Positions 1-6,712 of a stretch of 10,687 bases of DNA are shown here, piece by piece. Position numbers and translations under genes: made by a program. The stretch spans positions 44,270 to 54,956 of the forward strand of contig CAJTRW010000012.1 in the NCBI GenBank assembly GCA_910578765.1, given 5' to 3'. Position 1 is the stretch's first letter. Every line of letters begins with the position of its first letter. The notes below the pieces were generated by a model, which saw nothing but the letters and a program-made list of their open reading frames with translations, was not told the origin of the DNA and searched no databases. The stretch comes from an uncultured Christensenella sp. (GTDB lineage: Bacteria; Bacillota; Clostridia; Christensenellales; Borkfalkiaceae).

Positions 1-1
1 A

Positions 2-436
2 CTTGTGCCCTATTGCAAAAAATGCGCGGAATACCGCTTCCCGCGGTTTGCGACGGTTGTCGGCATGGTTGTTACCAATAGGGAAAAAGACAAAATTCTG
101 CTTGCCAAGCACAAGGGCGGCGAGGATTATATTTTGTTTGCGGGATATATAAAGAGAGACGAAACGGCGGAAAAAGCCGTAACGCGCGAATTTAAGGAAG
201 AAACAAAACTGGACGTTGTGAAGTTCAAATACCTTTCCTCCCGCTTTCACGAACCTAAAAATCTGCTTATGTTGGGATTTCTCGTTATGGCGGAAGACGG
301 CGTTCCCGTTCCCGACGCAAACGAGCTTGACGAAGCAAAATGGTTCACCTTAGACGAAGCAATGCAGACGATTAAAAAGGACAGCTTGGCCGAGGCGTTT
401 TTAAAAAGCGCTTTGCCCGAAATAAAAAAATTATAA
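2..436 (+). CDS. NudC-like Nudix hydrolase, 5'-truncated by window edge
   Basis: Nudix hydrolase related to NADH pyrophosphatase / NAD-cap hydrolase NudC, which splits NAD(H) and related dinucleotides at the pyrophosphate using Mg2+ or Mn2+. Numbering from a GTG at base 5, the Nudix box runs from G47 through E53 and R61-E62 to E65-E66, matching GX5EX7REUXEEXGU except that the last Gly is Lys68. A CxxC pair (C4, C7) followed by RFPRF matches the second half of the NudC zinc ribbon and the stretch leading into its Nudix domain. After the box, residues 78-89 (SSRFHEPKNLLM) align with the NudC signature SQPWPFPxSLM but are degenerate. The frame is open to the window edge, so the GTG is probably not the true start, and the first CxxC and N-terminal domain should lie upstream. 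lemA follows after 19 nt, suggesting co-transcription. Family assignment is firm; the exact substrate is not. Confidence 0.85.
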   Translation, partial: LVPYCKKCAEYRFPRFATVVGMVVTNREKDKILLAKHKGGEDYILFAGYIKRDETAEKAVTREFKEETKLDVVKFKYLSSRFHEPKNLLMLGFLVMAEDGVPVPDANELDEAKWFTLDEAMQTIKKDSLAEAFLKSALPEIKKL

Positions 437-455
437 TTATCAGGAGACGATAAAA

Positions 456-1043
456 ATGAAATTACTTCTATCTACCGGAGCAATCGCAGGTATCGCCGTA
501 GGCGCAGTCGCCGCGGTTTTGCTTGTTATTGCGATTTGGGCAATTTCCGCTTGCAACAAGTTTGTAAGAATGAAGACCCAGTGCGAAGAAGCGTTTTCGA
601 ATATAGATATTTTTCTTAAAAAACGCTTCGACCTTATCCCCAACCTCGTCGAGACGGTTAAAGGATATATGAAGCATGAAAGCGAAACACTTAAAAGCAT
701 TACAGAAGCGCGCGCAGGCGTAGCGTCCGCCTCCGGCGCCGCGGAAAAGATAGTTGCCGAAGCAAAGCTTTCGCAAGCGATTAAAGGTTTGAACATAGTA
801 GTGGAAAACTATCCCGACCTTAAAGCTAACTCGAACTTTATAGATTTGCAGAGCCAGCTTAAAGGTATAGAAAGCGAGCTTGCAAATGCGAGAAGATATT
901 ACAATGCGACAGCGAGACAGTTCAACAGCGGTATTAAATCCTTCCCCGCACTGATAATAGCCAGAGCAATGCATCTCGAAGCACAACCGTACTTCGAGCT
1001 GGATGATCCTGCGGAAAGAAAAAACGTAAAAGTGGAATTTTAA
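456..1043 (+). CDS. lemA: LemA family membrane-anchored protein
   Basis: LemA family protein of 195 residues, close to the usual 185-200. A single N-terminal membrane helix (about residues 7-33, rich in Ala, Val and Ile) is followed by the soluble helical-bundle domain. Family hallmarks visible are EEAFSNIDIFLKKRFDLIPN from about residue 44, the LVETVKGYMKHE stretch after it, YPDLKANSNF at about 118-127, ARRYYNATARQFN, and a short hydrophobic segment SFPALIIARAM near 163-173 before an acidic C-terminus. The start is set by AGGAGA at 442-447, nine bases before the ATG. The biochemical role of LemA is not settled; it often neighbours membrane proteins with DUF2207 or TPM domains, as it does here with the next gene. 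It probably acts at the cytoplasmic membrane with that neighbour, which is inference from context. No truncation is seen. Confidence 0.93.
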   Translation: MKLLLSTGAIAGIAVGAVAAVLLVIAIWAISACNKFVRMKTQCEEAFSNIDIFLKKRFDLIPNLVETVKGYMKHESETLKSITEARAGVASASGAAEKIVAEAKLSQAIKGLNIVVENYPDLKANSNFIDLQSQLKGIESELANARRYYNATARQFNSGIKSFPALIIARAMHLEAQPYFELDDPAERKNVKVEF

Positions 1044-1057
1044 ATTTCCGACGGGTT

Positions 1058-1079
1058 AAGGGGAGCGGAAGCTCCCCTT
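1058..1079 (+). other. Intercistronic 9-bp hairpin with GGAA tetraloop
   Basis: A perfect inverted repeat pairs bases 1058-1066 with 1071-1079 (nine base pairs, mostly G-C) around a GGAA loop of the stable GNRA class. It lies in the 55-nt gap between the lemA stop and the DUF2207 start. There is no real T-run after it (the next bases are GCTTATTATTGG), so it is a weak intrinsic terminator at best. More likely it is a read-through attenuator or an mRNA-stabilising element that sets the ratio of the two products. The structure is seen directly; the function is inferred. Confidence 0.7.
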
Positions 1080-1089
1080 GCTTATTATT

Positions 1090-1095
1090 GGAGAG
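1090..1095 (+). promoter_or_regulatory. Ribosome binding site fixing the DUF2207 gene start
   Basis: GGAGAG lies three bases before the ATG at 1099. Spacing is shorter than ideal, but extra pairing is not available elsewhere. The alternative in-frame TTG at 1078 sits inside the 3' arm of the intercistronic hairpin and has no Shine-Dalgarno, so the ATG is preferred. It also places a normal signal peptide at the N-terminus. Confidence 0.6.
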
Positions 1096-1098
1096 AAT

Positions 1099-3009
1099 AT
1101 GAAAAAAACGAGACTTCTACCTATAATTTTAACTATGATTACGGCGGTACTGCTGTTGGCGGCAAGCGCGTGGGGACTTTACGGAAGTAAAACGGCGCGC
1201 GCCGACTCTTACAGCGACAGCAACGCGTATACCTTTTATTTTGAAAATTACGACGTTGTTTACGACATAGAAAGCAACCGCAAAATATCCGTTACCGAAA
1301 AAATACAGGTCAGGTTCACGGGATACGCCAGCACGGGTTTCATTAAAGACATACCCGTCAACGGCGGAGAGCTTGTACGCAAGGTAAAAGTTTACAGCCT
1401 TGACGGCTTCAACGCGACACAGCGCAAAAGCGTTTACCATAAAGTGTATTTGGAAAACCGCAATTTCGTGTCCGTCGATATCGGCGATTCCGGCAATAAA
1501 ACCAACAAAAGTTATACCTTTCTTCTGACGTACGATTACTGCCTGACCAAGGCTCAGGAAGGTAAAAACGCGCTTTCCCTTAACCCCATAGGTCTTGCGA
1601 GAGACTGCGAAATAAAAAACGCAAGCGTTACTTTGGTTGCCCCGAAGGGCTTTATCGGTGCGGATTGGAAGTCGGGAAGTAAAAATTCTTACGCCCCCCT
1701 CGGCTTTACCGAAATACCTGCCGACGGCGGCAAAACGGCGCTTCGCGCGGAAAATTTTTCGCTTGATAAAAACGAAGGCGTGACCGTGGACATGAAATTC
1801 GAAAACGGGTCGCTGAAAGTTTACAGCGAGTTTACCCCCTATATTTTCGTTATAATAAGCGCGGTCGGTATACTTGCCGTCGTGCTGTTAAGACTTTTCG
1901 TTTTCAATAAAAACGCCTTAACGCCCGTCGTTAACTACGAAGCGCCCGATAAAATGGACCCGCTTATGATGGGTAAGCTTATAGACAATAAAATCGACAA
2001 CGAAGATATTACTTCGCTCATCTATTATTGGGCGGATAAGGGCTATCTGAAAATAAATCTTGACAATAAAATCAACCCCACCATTATACGCACGGTGAAG
2101 CTGTTGCCCGAAGGCACGCCGCTTTACGAGCAGACGCTGTTTTACGGAATGTTCGGCGAAAACGACGCCGTAAGAGTGACAGATTTAAGATACAAGTATT
2201 ACAAAATAGTTCAGCAGGCGAAGCAACAGCTTGTTACCGGAGTAAAGAGACTTTACAACAATGCAAGCATAATCATAGCGGCGGTGTTTGCCGCTGTGGG
2301 CGGGGCGATACTGGGATTGGCTCCGCTTATAATGGCTATGTCCGGTATTTCGCTTTCACTTATATTTTATGAAGGATTTATAGCCTTGGTTCCCCTGCTG
2401 TTTGTTTTTATCGCCGAATTCAGTTTGGTATGCGGCAGACTGAAAACGTCAGGCGGAAAATTTGTCGGACTGTGCTTTATTCCTGCAGGACTTTGCGCGC
2501 TTGTAATACTTTTTTACACTTTGCTTATACCGTCCGCCATAATTCCGTTGGTAGCCAAGCTGCTTATTTCATTATCCGGTTGCGTCCTTTTGGGGGTTTC
2601 CGTCATACTTATTAACAGAAGCAAGGAATATAACGCCAAACTTAACGAGATTATAGGCTTCAAGCAATTTATAACCCTTGCGGAAAAAGACCGCTTGGAA
2701 AAGATGATTGAAAGCGATCCGCAGTTTTACTACCATATACTGCCTTATGCGCAGGTGTTGGGCGTCACCAAGACTTGGGAAGATAAATTCGAAGGAATAA
2801 CCGTTCAACCGCCCGACTGGATTGTGGGCGACATACTGACGACGACGATAACCTTCCACGCGCTTAACTCGCTTATCAACGCTTCCGTAGCGAACATAAG
2901 CTCGGGCATGGTTTCGGCGCCCTCCTCATCGGGCATGGGCGGCTTCGGAGGATTCGGCGGCGGCGGCATGGGCGGCGGTCACGGCGGCGGCGGCTTCAGA
3001 GGAAGATAA
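1099..3009 (+). CDS. DUF2207 domain membrane protein with Gly-rich tail
   Basis: Predicted membrane protein of 636 residues in the DUF2207 family, whose molecular function is unknown. The ATG start gives a clear signal sequence: KKTR, a hydrophobic core to about residue 28, then an AxA cleavage site (TARA before D36). Residues about 36-245 form the beta-rich exported DUF2207 region, starting FENYDVVYDIESNRKISVTE. A membrane helix at about 248-268 leads to a likely cytoplasmic segment to about 387, containing IDNEDITSLIYYWADKGYLK, which resembles a small winged-helix region. A block of four or five membrane helices spans about 388-508. It is followed by the family motif LPYAQVLGVTKTWEDKFEG and a tail (609-636) in which 17 of 28 residues are Gly. 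Pairing with lemA is a recurrent arrangement, and a joint role in the envelope is inferred. The gene ends just before a terminator hairpin. Confidence 0.88.
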   Translation: MKKTRLLPIILTMITAVLLLAASAWGLYGSKTARADSYSDSNAYTFYFENYDVVYDIESNRKISVTEKIQVRFTGYASTGFIKDIPVNGGELVRKVKVYSLDGFNATQRKSVYHKVYLENRNFVSVDIGDSGNKTNKSYTFLLTYDYCLTKAQEGKNALSLNPIGLARDCEIKNASVTLVAPKGFIGADWKSGSKNSYAPLGFTEIPADGGKTALRAENFSLDKNEGVTVDMKFENGSLKVYSEFTPYIFVIISAVGILAVVLLRLFVFNKNALTPVVNYEAPDKMDPLMMGKLIDNKIDNEDITSLIYYWADKGYLKINLDNKINPTIIRTVKLLPEGTPLYEQTLFYGMFGENDAVRVTDLRYKYYKIVQQAKQQLVTGVKRLYNNASIIIAAVFAAVGGAILGLAPLIMAMSGISLSLIFYEGFIALVPLLFVFIAEFSLVCGRLKTSGGKFVGLCFIPAGLCALVILFYTLLIPSAIIPLVAKLLISLSGCVLLGVSVILINRSKEYNAKLNEIIGFKQFITLAEKDRLEKMIESDPQFYYHILPYAQVLGVTKTWEDKFEGITVQPPDWIVGDILTTTITFHALNSLINASVANISSGMVSAPSSSGMGGFGGFGGGGMGGGHGGGGFRGR

Positions 3010-3023
3010 TTTTTATATACGGA

Positions 3024-3058
3024 ACCGGCGCGGCTTAGCCGCGCCGGTAATTATTTTA
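3024..3058. terminator. Bidirectional intrinsic terminator between DUF2207 gene and rplI
   Basis: Bases 3024-3034 pair perfectly with 3038-3048 (11 bp, core CCGGCGCGGC) around a TTA loop. On the plus strand the stem is followed by a T/A-rich run (AATTATTTTATA). On the minus strand it is followed, after a few bases, by TATATAAAAATTAT. It lies 14 nt after the DUF2207 stop and 17 nt past the end of rplI, so it probably ends both convergent units. Confidence 0.85.
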
Positions 3059-3065
3059 TAAGTAT

Positions 3066-3509
3066 TTATTCGCTTTCCACCGTTACTTTTATTTTGCTTG
3101 AAATACCTTCCATAAGCTTTAAATTTACGTCGTACACGCCCAAGTTTTTAATTGGTGCGTCCAGCGCGATTTTCCTTTTATCCACGTCGTAGCCTGCGGA
3201 GGACATCGCGTCGGAAATATTCGCGCCCGTAACCGAGCCGAAAACCTTGCCGCCCTGTCCCGCCTTTATTTTAACGGTAAAATTTTTACCCCTAAGCTCT
3301 GCGGCGAGCGCCTGCATAGCCTTTACTTCCTCTGCTTTATGAAAGTCAGCGGCGGCTTTCTTTTGGTTTAAATCGTTTATCTTCATTGCCGTAGCAATCT
3401 CGGCAAGTCCCTTTTTTATGAGAAAATTGCGGGCGTAGCCTTCGTTTACGTCAACCACTTCTCCTTTTTTCCCTTGCCCTTTTACGTCTTGCAATAAAAT
3501 TACTTTCAT
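3066..3509 (-). CDS. rplI: 50S ribosomal protein L9
   Basis: Ribosomal protein bL9, 147 residues (E. coli 149), binding 23S rRNA at the base of the L1 stalk. The N-terminal domain carries the signature MKVILLQDVKGQGKKGEVVD followed by VNEGYARNFLIKKGLA (residues 1-36). A charged connecting helix spans about 45-73, and the C-terminal domain has GKVFGSVTGANISDAM at 87-102. An AAGGAG at 3516-3521 sits seven bases before the ATG, and a near-consensus promoter lies directly upstream. In many Bacillota rplI sits with gdpP (yybT) and dnaB, and in proteobacteria with rpsF and rpsR. Here it stands alone on its strand, convergent with the DUF2207 gene and divergent from a small Cys-rich gene. No anomalies are seen in the protein. 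Confidence 0.97.
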   Translation of the reverse strand: MKVILLQDVKGQGKKGEVVDVNEGYARNFLIKKGLAEIATAMKINDLNQKKAAADFHKAEEVKAMQALAAELRGKNFTVKIKAGQGGKVFGSVTGANISDAMSSAGYDVDKRKIALDAPIKNLGVYDVNLKLMEGISSKIKVTVESE

Positions 3510-3527
3510 GGTTTACTCCTTTGTAAT

Positions 3528-3556
3528 ATTTTAAATCATGAGCGGCGTTTTGTCAA
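3528..3556 (-). promoter_or_regulatory. Sigma-A-type promoter of rplI
   Basis: On the minus strand a perfect -35 TTGACA (3551-3556) is separated by exactly 17 bp from a -10 TAAAAT (3528-3533). The predicted start of transcription near 3521 falls at the Shine-Dalgarno, giving a very short leader of about a dozen bases. There is therefore no room for a structured autoregulatory leader. Confidence 0.85.
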
Positions 3557-3610
3557 TAGCTTTGCATAATTTGCCGACGGCGGCACAAAATATATACGGA
3601 GGGTATTATA

Positions 3611-3763
3611 ATGGAAAATGTAAATCACGACATAGCTTGCAGCGTAAATAATTGTAAGTATAATTTCCACGGCTGCAACTGCACACTCGATAAAATTACC
3701 GTAGGTTGCACTTGCGACAGCACGAGATGCACTTGCTGCGAAAGCTATTCCGAAAAGGTTTAA
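3611..3763 (+). CDS. Small Cys-rich DUF1540-type protein
   Basis: A 50-residue protein starting at ATG 3611 behind a strong GGAGGG (3598-3603). It begins MENVNHDIACSVNNCKYN and resembles DUF1540, a small domain common in Clostridia and Bacilli with spaced cysteines and presumed metal binding; the function is unknown. Matching features are CSVNNCKYN (C10, C15), CTLDKITV (C24), and a C-terminal TCCESY in place of the usual CxTF. Nine of 50 residues are Cys (10, 15, 22, 24, 33, 35, 40, 42, 43), including CxC pairs and a CxCC, more than the four or so of a plain DUF1540. This gives it a metallothionein-like look. It is divergent from rplI and ends just before a strong hairpin terminator. I found no convincing promoter in the 50 bases upstream of its binding site. 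Family call fairly sure; metal binding inferred. Confidence 0.82.
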   Translation: MENVNHDIACSVNNCKYNFHGCNCTLDKITVGCTCDSTRCTCCESYSEKV

Positions 3764-3795
3764 TTTAATACCTTTGGTTTATCCTTGCGATAAAG

Positions 3796-3834
3796 TACGG
3801 CGCGCTTATTTTAAGCGCGCCGTATTATTTTTAT
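3796..3834. terminator. 13-bp terminator hairpin shared by the Cys-rich gene and the fhs operon
   Basis: Bases 3796-3808 pair perfectly with 3812-3824 (TACGGCGCGCTTA and its complement) around a TTT loop. On the plus strand it is followed by TTATTTTTAT, a good T-rich tract for the DUF1540-type gene. On the minus strand it begins 7 nt after the stop of the CvpA-like gene, with only a short T-run (ACTTTATC). It probably works best on the plus strand and less well for the operon. Confidence 0.85.
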
Positions 3835-5036
3835 CCGAGCCATTTATTGAACGGTATTTTCAGAACGTTCATTGCGTGCAGTACGTTTCTGTCGTAAATA
3901 TGCGTAGCCACTCCGCTCTTGCCGAAATAGGCGTTAAACACTTCCATAAACTCGAAATCGTGCAAAGAATTTATCACCGCACCTATTACAAGCATAAGAC
4001 CGATGGCGACTACGGCGGCAGTAACCGCACCGAGAACGCCGTCCACCGTCCTGAAAACAAGCCCGTCGCGCGCCCTGTCGATAAGTTTTGGACCGAACAC
4101 GCCAACCAAAATTACGGCAACCAGCATCAGTGCAAAAAGTCCGGCGGCTATAATAATCCGCGCAAGAATTTTGGGCGTAATTTTTATCTTTGCCAGCATG
4201 TCCGTCGCGCCCGACAGCTTTGACGAAAGAGTTTCCGCAAGGCTGTCGGTTACGCCTGCGAATTCCTCCACGCCCGAAACCAGATGCCATGAAAGAACGC
4301 CCGCCCCGACGACGAGGAAAAGAATGAAAAATCCCCATACCGCCGAAGTAAGACCGCCGGAATAGCCGCTTCTTATGCAAAGCATTATTATGCCTATGAC
4401 AAAGAAGTCGAAAAGATAACTTCTGAAAAATTTCCAGGACCCGCTTGCGTAAGTTTTACCCATAAAAGAATACAGCGCGGCGCCCTCGTGCGCGAGCCTT
4501 GAAAAGTCGACGACGGAAATCAAAACCGCCGCAACAATACCAGTAAGCACCGCGCCTTTCAAAGCCAACGTAATACCGCCGAACACCCTGTCGAGTATCC
4601 CCCAGACGCCGCACGTCTGTTTTATTTTGCGCTTTTTATACTTCAACAGGCGTTTATACTGCTTTCTGTCGTCCGTGCCGAGTGCGGAAAGAATTTGCTC
4701 TGTATTGTCGTTGAGCTCGTCGTAATGCTCGTAATAGGAGCGCTGTTTGCGCTTTTCGATTCCCTTAGTCATTACCGTACGCAAAACTATAAAAGCCGCC
4801 ATGAAAACAACTATGAGAAAGAGCGTAATTCCCAAAGTTACGAACCCTGCGACCGGTGTTCCGCCGCCGAGTTTACTTGTTATAAGCTTGCCTACCGGTA
4901 TGCTTATCACCCCGACGAACAGAAGCTCGACCGCCCAGGAATTTACTTTTGTAAACCCTTTAAGCGCGCCTATTCCGCCACCGAGCAGAGTAAAAAGCAC
5001 AATCAAGCATATTATTACAATGCTAAGAATATCCAT
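3831..5036 (-). CDS. Large membrane protein with two CvpA-like domains
   Basis: A 401-residue polytopic membrane protein that I read as a tandem CvpA-like protein. Single CvpA proteins are about 160-180 residues and contribute to colicin V secretion and envelope integrity in E. coli. The first half has hydrophobic segments at about 3-27, 33-53 and 63-86. A charged loop (91-140, many Lys, Arg, Tyr) follows, then ILDRVFGGITLALKGAVLTG (147-166) as the CvpA-type closing helix. The second half has helices at about 208-252 and 290-316, then TVDGVLGAVTAAVVAIGLML (330-349), which aligns with the closing helix of the first half. A soluble tail of about 45 residues ends the protein. The start is supported by GAGGGA at 5041-5046. 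It follows glnS by 13 nt and is last in the operon. The membrane location is firm; the CvpA relationship is from motif pattern and not from a search. Confidence 0.65.
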   Translation of the reverse strand: MDILSIVIICLIVLFTLLGGGIGALKGFTKVNSWAVELLFVGVISIPVGKLITSKLGGGTPVAGFVTLGITLFLIVVFMAAFIVLRTVMTKGIEKRKQRSYYEHYDELNDNTEQILSALGTDDRKQYKRLLKYKKRKIKQTCGVWGILDRVFGGITLALKGAVLTGIVAAVLISVVDFSRLAHEGAALYSFMGKTYASGSWKFFRSYLFDFFVIGIIMLCIRSGYSGGLTSAVWGFFILFLVVGAGVLSWHLVSGVEEFAGVTDSLAETLSSKLSGATDMLAKIKITPKILARIIIAAGLFALMLVAVILVGVFGPKLIDRARDGLVFRTVDGVLGAVTAAVVAIGLMLVIGAVINSLHDFEFMEVFNAYFGKSGVATHIYDRNVLHAMNVLKIPFNKWLG

Positions 5037-5049
5037 TTATTCCCTCGAA

Positions 5050-6693
5050 TTATTTGTTGAAGCTGTCTTTAAGCGAAACAATTTCCGACAGAACCTTTTC
5101 CCCCGCAAAGCTTTTATAGTATCCGCAACGGATAAGCTGGTAAGCTTTGCCTTCGCCGTTTTCGAAAAGATAAGGCTCCGCCTTGCCGTAAAAAATCTTT
5201 TCGCTTTCCGTATCCAGCCGCTCGGCGTAGTCCTGGTCGGGATACTGCTCGTCCTTCAAAAGCGGCTTATACTGCCTGTACTCGGCGTCGACGCCGTACT
5301 TGGCGTCAACCCACTGAATTACGCCCTTAGCCTTTATTTCAGAAGGCTGTGCGGAGCCACTGCGCGTTTCGGGGAAGTACGTACAGAAAAGCTCCTCCGC
5401 TTCGCCGTCGGCGCCGATCTTTACCTCGTCGCAACGCACGATATACGCGCTTTTAAGTCTTACGGTGCCGCCCTTGCAAAGACGCTTGTACTTGGGCGGA
5501 GGATTCAGTGAAAAGTCGTCCCTTTCGATATATACGCTGCCGGTAAATTTAATATCTCTTTCTCCGCCGTCCTGCTTTAAAGGATTTTTCTCGAAAGAAA
5601 GATTTTCCTCCCCGACGTAATTGGTTATTGTCAGCTTTAACGGGTTTAATACCGCCATCGCGCGTTCCGCATTTTCATTTAAATTGTCGCGTATGCAGCT
5701 GTCAAGCTGTGCCTGATTTACTACAGAATAAGCTTTCGCCACGCCGACGTCCGCGCAGAATTTTTTTAACGCCTCGGGCGGAACGCCGCGTTTTTTAAGC
5801 CCCATTACCGTAGGCATGCGCGGGTCGTCCCATCCGCGGACAAATCCTTCGTCCACAAGCTTTTTGAGATAGCGCTTCGACATAAGCATATTGGTAATGT
5901 TAAGCCTTGCAAACTCTATCTGTCTGGGTAACGGCTTCGGAAGTCCCGACCTTTCCACAAACCAGTTGTAAAGCGGTCTGTGGTTTTCGAATTCCAACGA
6001 GCAAAGCGAGTGCGTGATGCCCTCTATCGCGTCGGAAACGGGGTGAGCGAAGTCGTACATTGGATAAATACACCACTTATCGCCCGTCCTGTAATGGGGA
6101 ACGTGCGCTATACGGTAAATTATCGGGTCGCGCATGTTTATGTTGGGAGAAGCCATATCTATTTTGGCGCGCAAAACCTTTGCGCCGTCGGGATACTTGC
6201 CGGCCTTCATCTCGCGGAAAAGCTTTAAATTTTCTTCTACGCTTCTGTTACGGTAGGGAGATTCCTTGCCCGCCTCCGTAAGCGTGCCGCGCGTTGCGGT
6301 AATTTCCTCGGCGGACAAATCGCAAACGTACGCCACGCCGTCGAGAATGTATTTTTCGGCTATTTCATAAAGCTTATCGTAATAGTCCGAAGCGAAAACA
6401 AGCTTATCGTACTCGAAGCCAAGCCATTTTACCGCTTCGACTATGGAATTGACGTATTCGTAATCTTCTTTGGCGGGGTTGGTATCGTCCATGCGCAGGT
6501 TAAGCTTGCCGTTATACTTGTCCTTTACGCCGAAGTTGATGCACATCGCCTTAATATGACCGATATGCAGATAACCGTTCGGTTCGGGAGGGAAGCGCAC
6601 CTGAATTTTGTTCCCCACGCTTTCGAATTTACCAGCTTCGAGTTCTTCGTTTATTATCTGCTCTATAAAGTTGTTTGCTTCGGGTAATTTCAT
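5050..6693 (-). CDS. glnS: Glutaminyl-tRNA synthetase
   Basis: Class I GlnRS charging tRNA-Gln with glutamine, 547 residues (E. coli 554). The HIGH motif is H43-H46 in PPEPNGYLHIGHIKAM, and the KMSKS counterpart is MSKR at 271-274 within NMLMSKR, as is normal for GlnRS. DTNPAKEDYEYV and DDPRMPTVMGLKKRG are GlnRS/GluRS hallmarks. GlnRS rather than GluRS is indicated by YRIAHVPHYRTGDKWCIYPM, YDFAHPVSDAIEGITHSLCS and by the C-terminal beta-barrel anticodon-binding region (about 340-547) ending EIVSLKDSFNK. An AAAGG at about 6703-6707 precedes the ATG. It lies between a Sel1-repeat gene (19 nt upstream) and the CvpA-like gene. No T-box leader is present, so expression probably follows the upstream fhs promoter. 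Most Gram-positive bacteria make Gln-tRNA through GatCAB instead, so GlnRS here is notable. Confidence 0.96.
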   Translation of the reverse strand: MKLPEANNFIEQIINEELEAGKFESVGNKIQVRFPPEPNGYLHIGHIKAMCINFGVKDKYNGKLNLRMDDTNPAKEDYEYVNSIVEAVKWLGFEYDKLVFASDYYDKLYEIAEKYILDGVAYVCDLSAEEITATRGTLTEAGKESPYRNRSVEENLKLFREMKAGKYPDGAKVLRAKIDMASPNINMRDPIIYRIAHVPHYRTGDKWCIYPMYDFAHPVSDAIEGITHSLCSLEFENHRPLYNWFVERSGLPKPLPRQIEFARLNITNMLMSKRYLKKLVDEGFVRGWDDPRMPTVMGLKKRGVPPEALKKFCADVGVAKAYSVVNQAQLDSCIRDNLNENAERAMAVLNPLKLTITNYVGEENLSFEKNPLKQDGGERDIKFTGSVYIERDDFSLNPPPKYKRLCKGGTVRLKSAYIVRCDEVKIGADGEAEELFCTYFPETRSGSAQPSEIKAKGVIQWVDAKYGVDAEYRQYKPLLKDEQYPDQDYAERLDTESEKIFYGKAEPYLFENGEGKAYQLIRCGYYKSFAGEKVLSEIVSLKDSFNK

Positions 6694-6712
6694 ATAACTT
6701 AACCTTTAATTA

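Noticed and set aside
456..986. Long open frames on the minus strand opposite lemA (118 and 172 codons)
   Set aside because: Shadows of lemA: no binding sites, compositions rich in Cys/Phe/Tyr or Ser/Ala runs, and no recognisable family, while the plus-strand frame is a clear LemA.
3557..3597. Promoter for the small Cys-rich gene
   Set aside because: TTGCAT and CATAAT-like hexamers occur but no pair has acceptable spacing and distance to the start; the gene's promoter could not be assigned.
3605..3610. TATAAT-like hexamer directly before the Cys-rich gene
   Set aside because: It lies between the Shine-Dalgarno and the ATG, so it cannot serve as the -10 for this gene.
3774..4365. Open frames on the plus strand opposite the CvpA-like gene
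   Set aside because: They begin in or near a terminator hairpin and have compositions typical of antisense shadows; the minus-strand frame is a coherent membrane protein with a good binding site.
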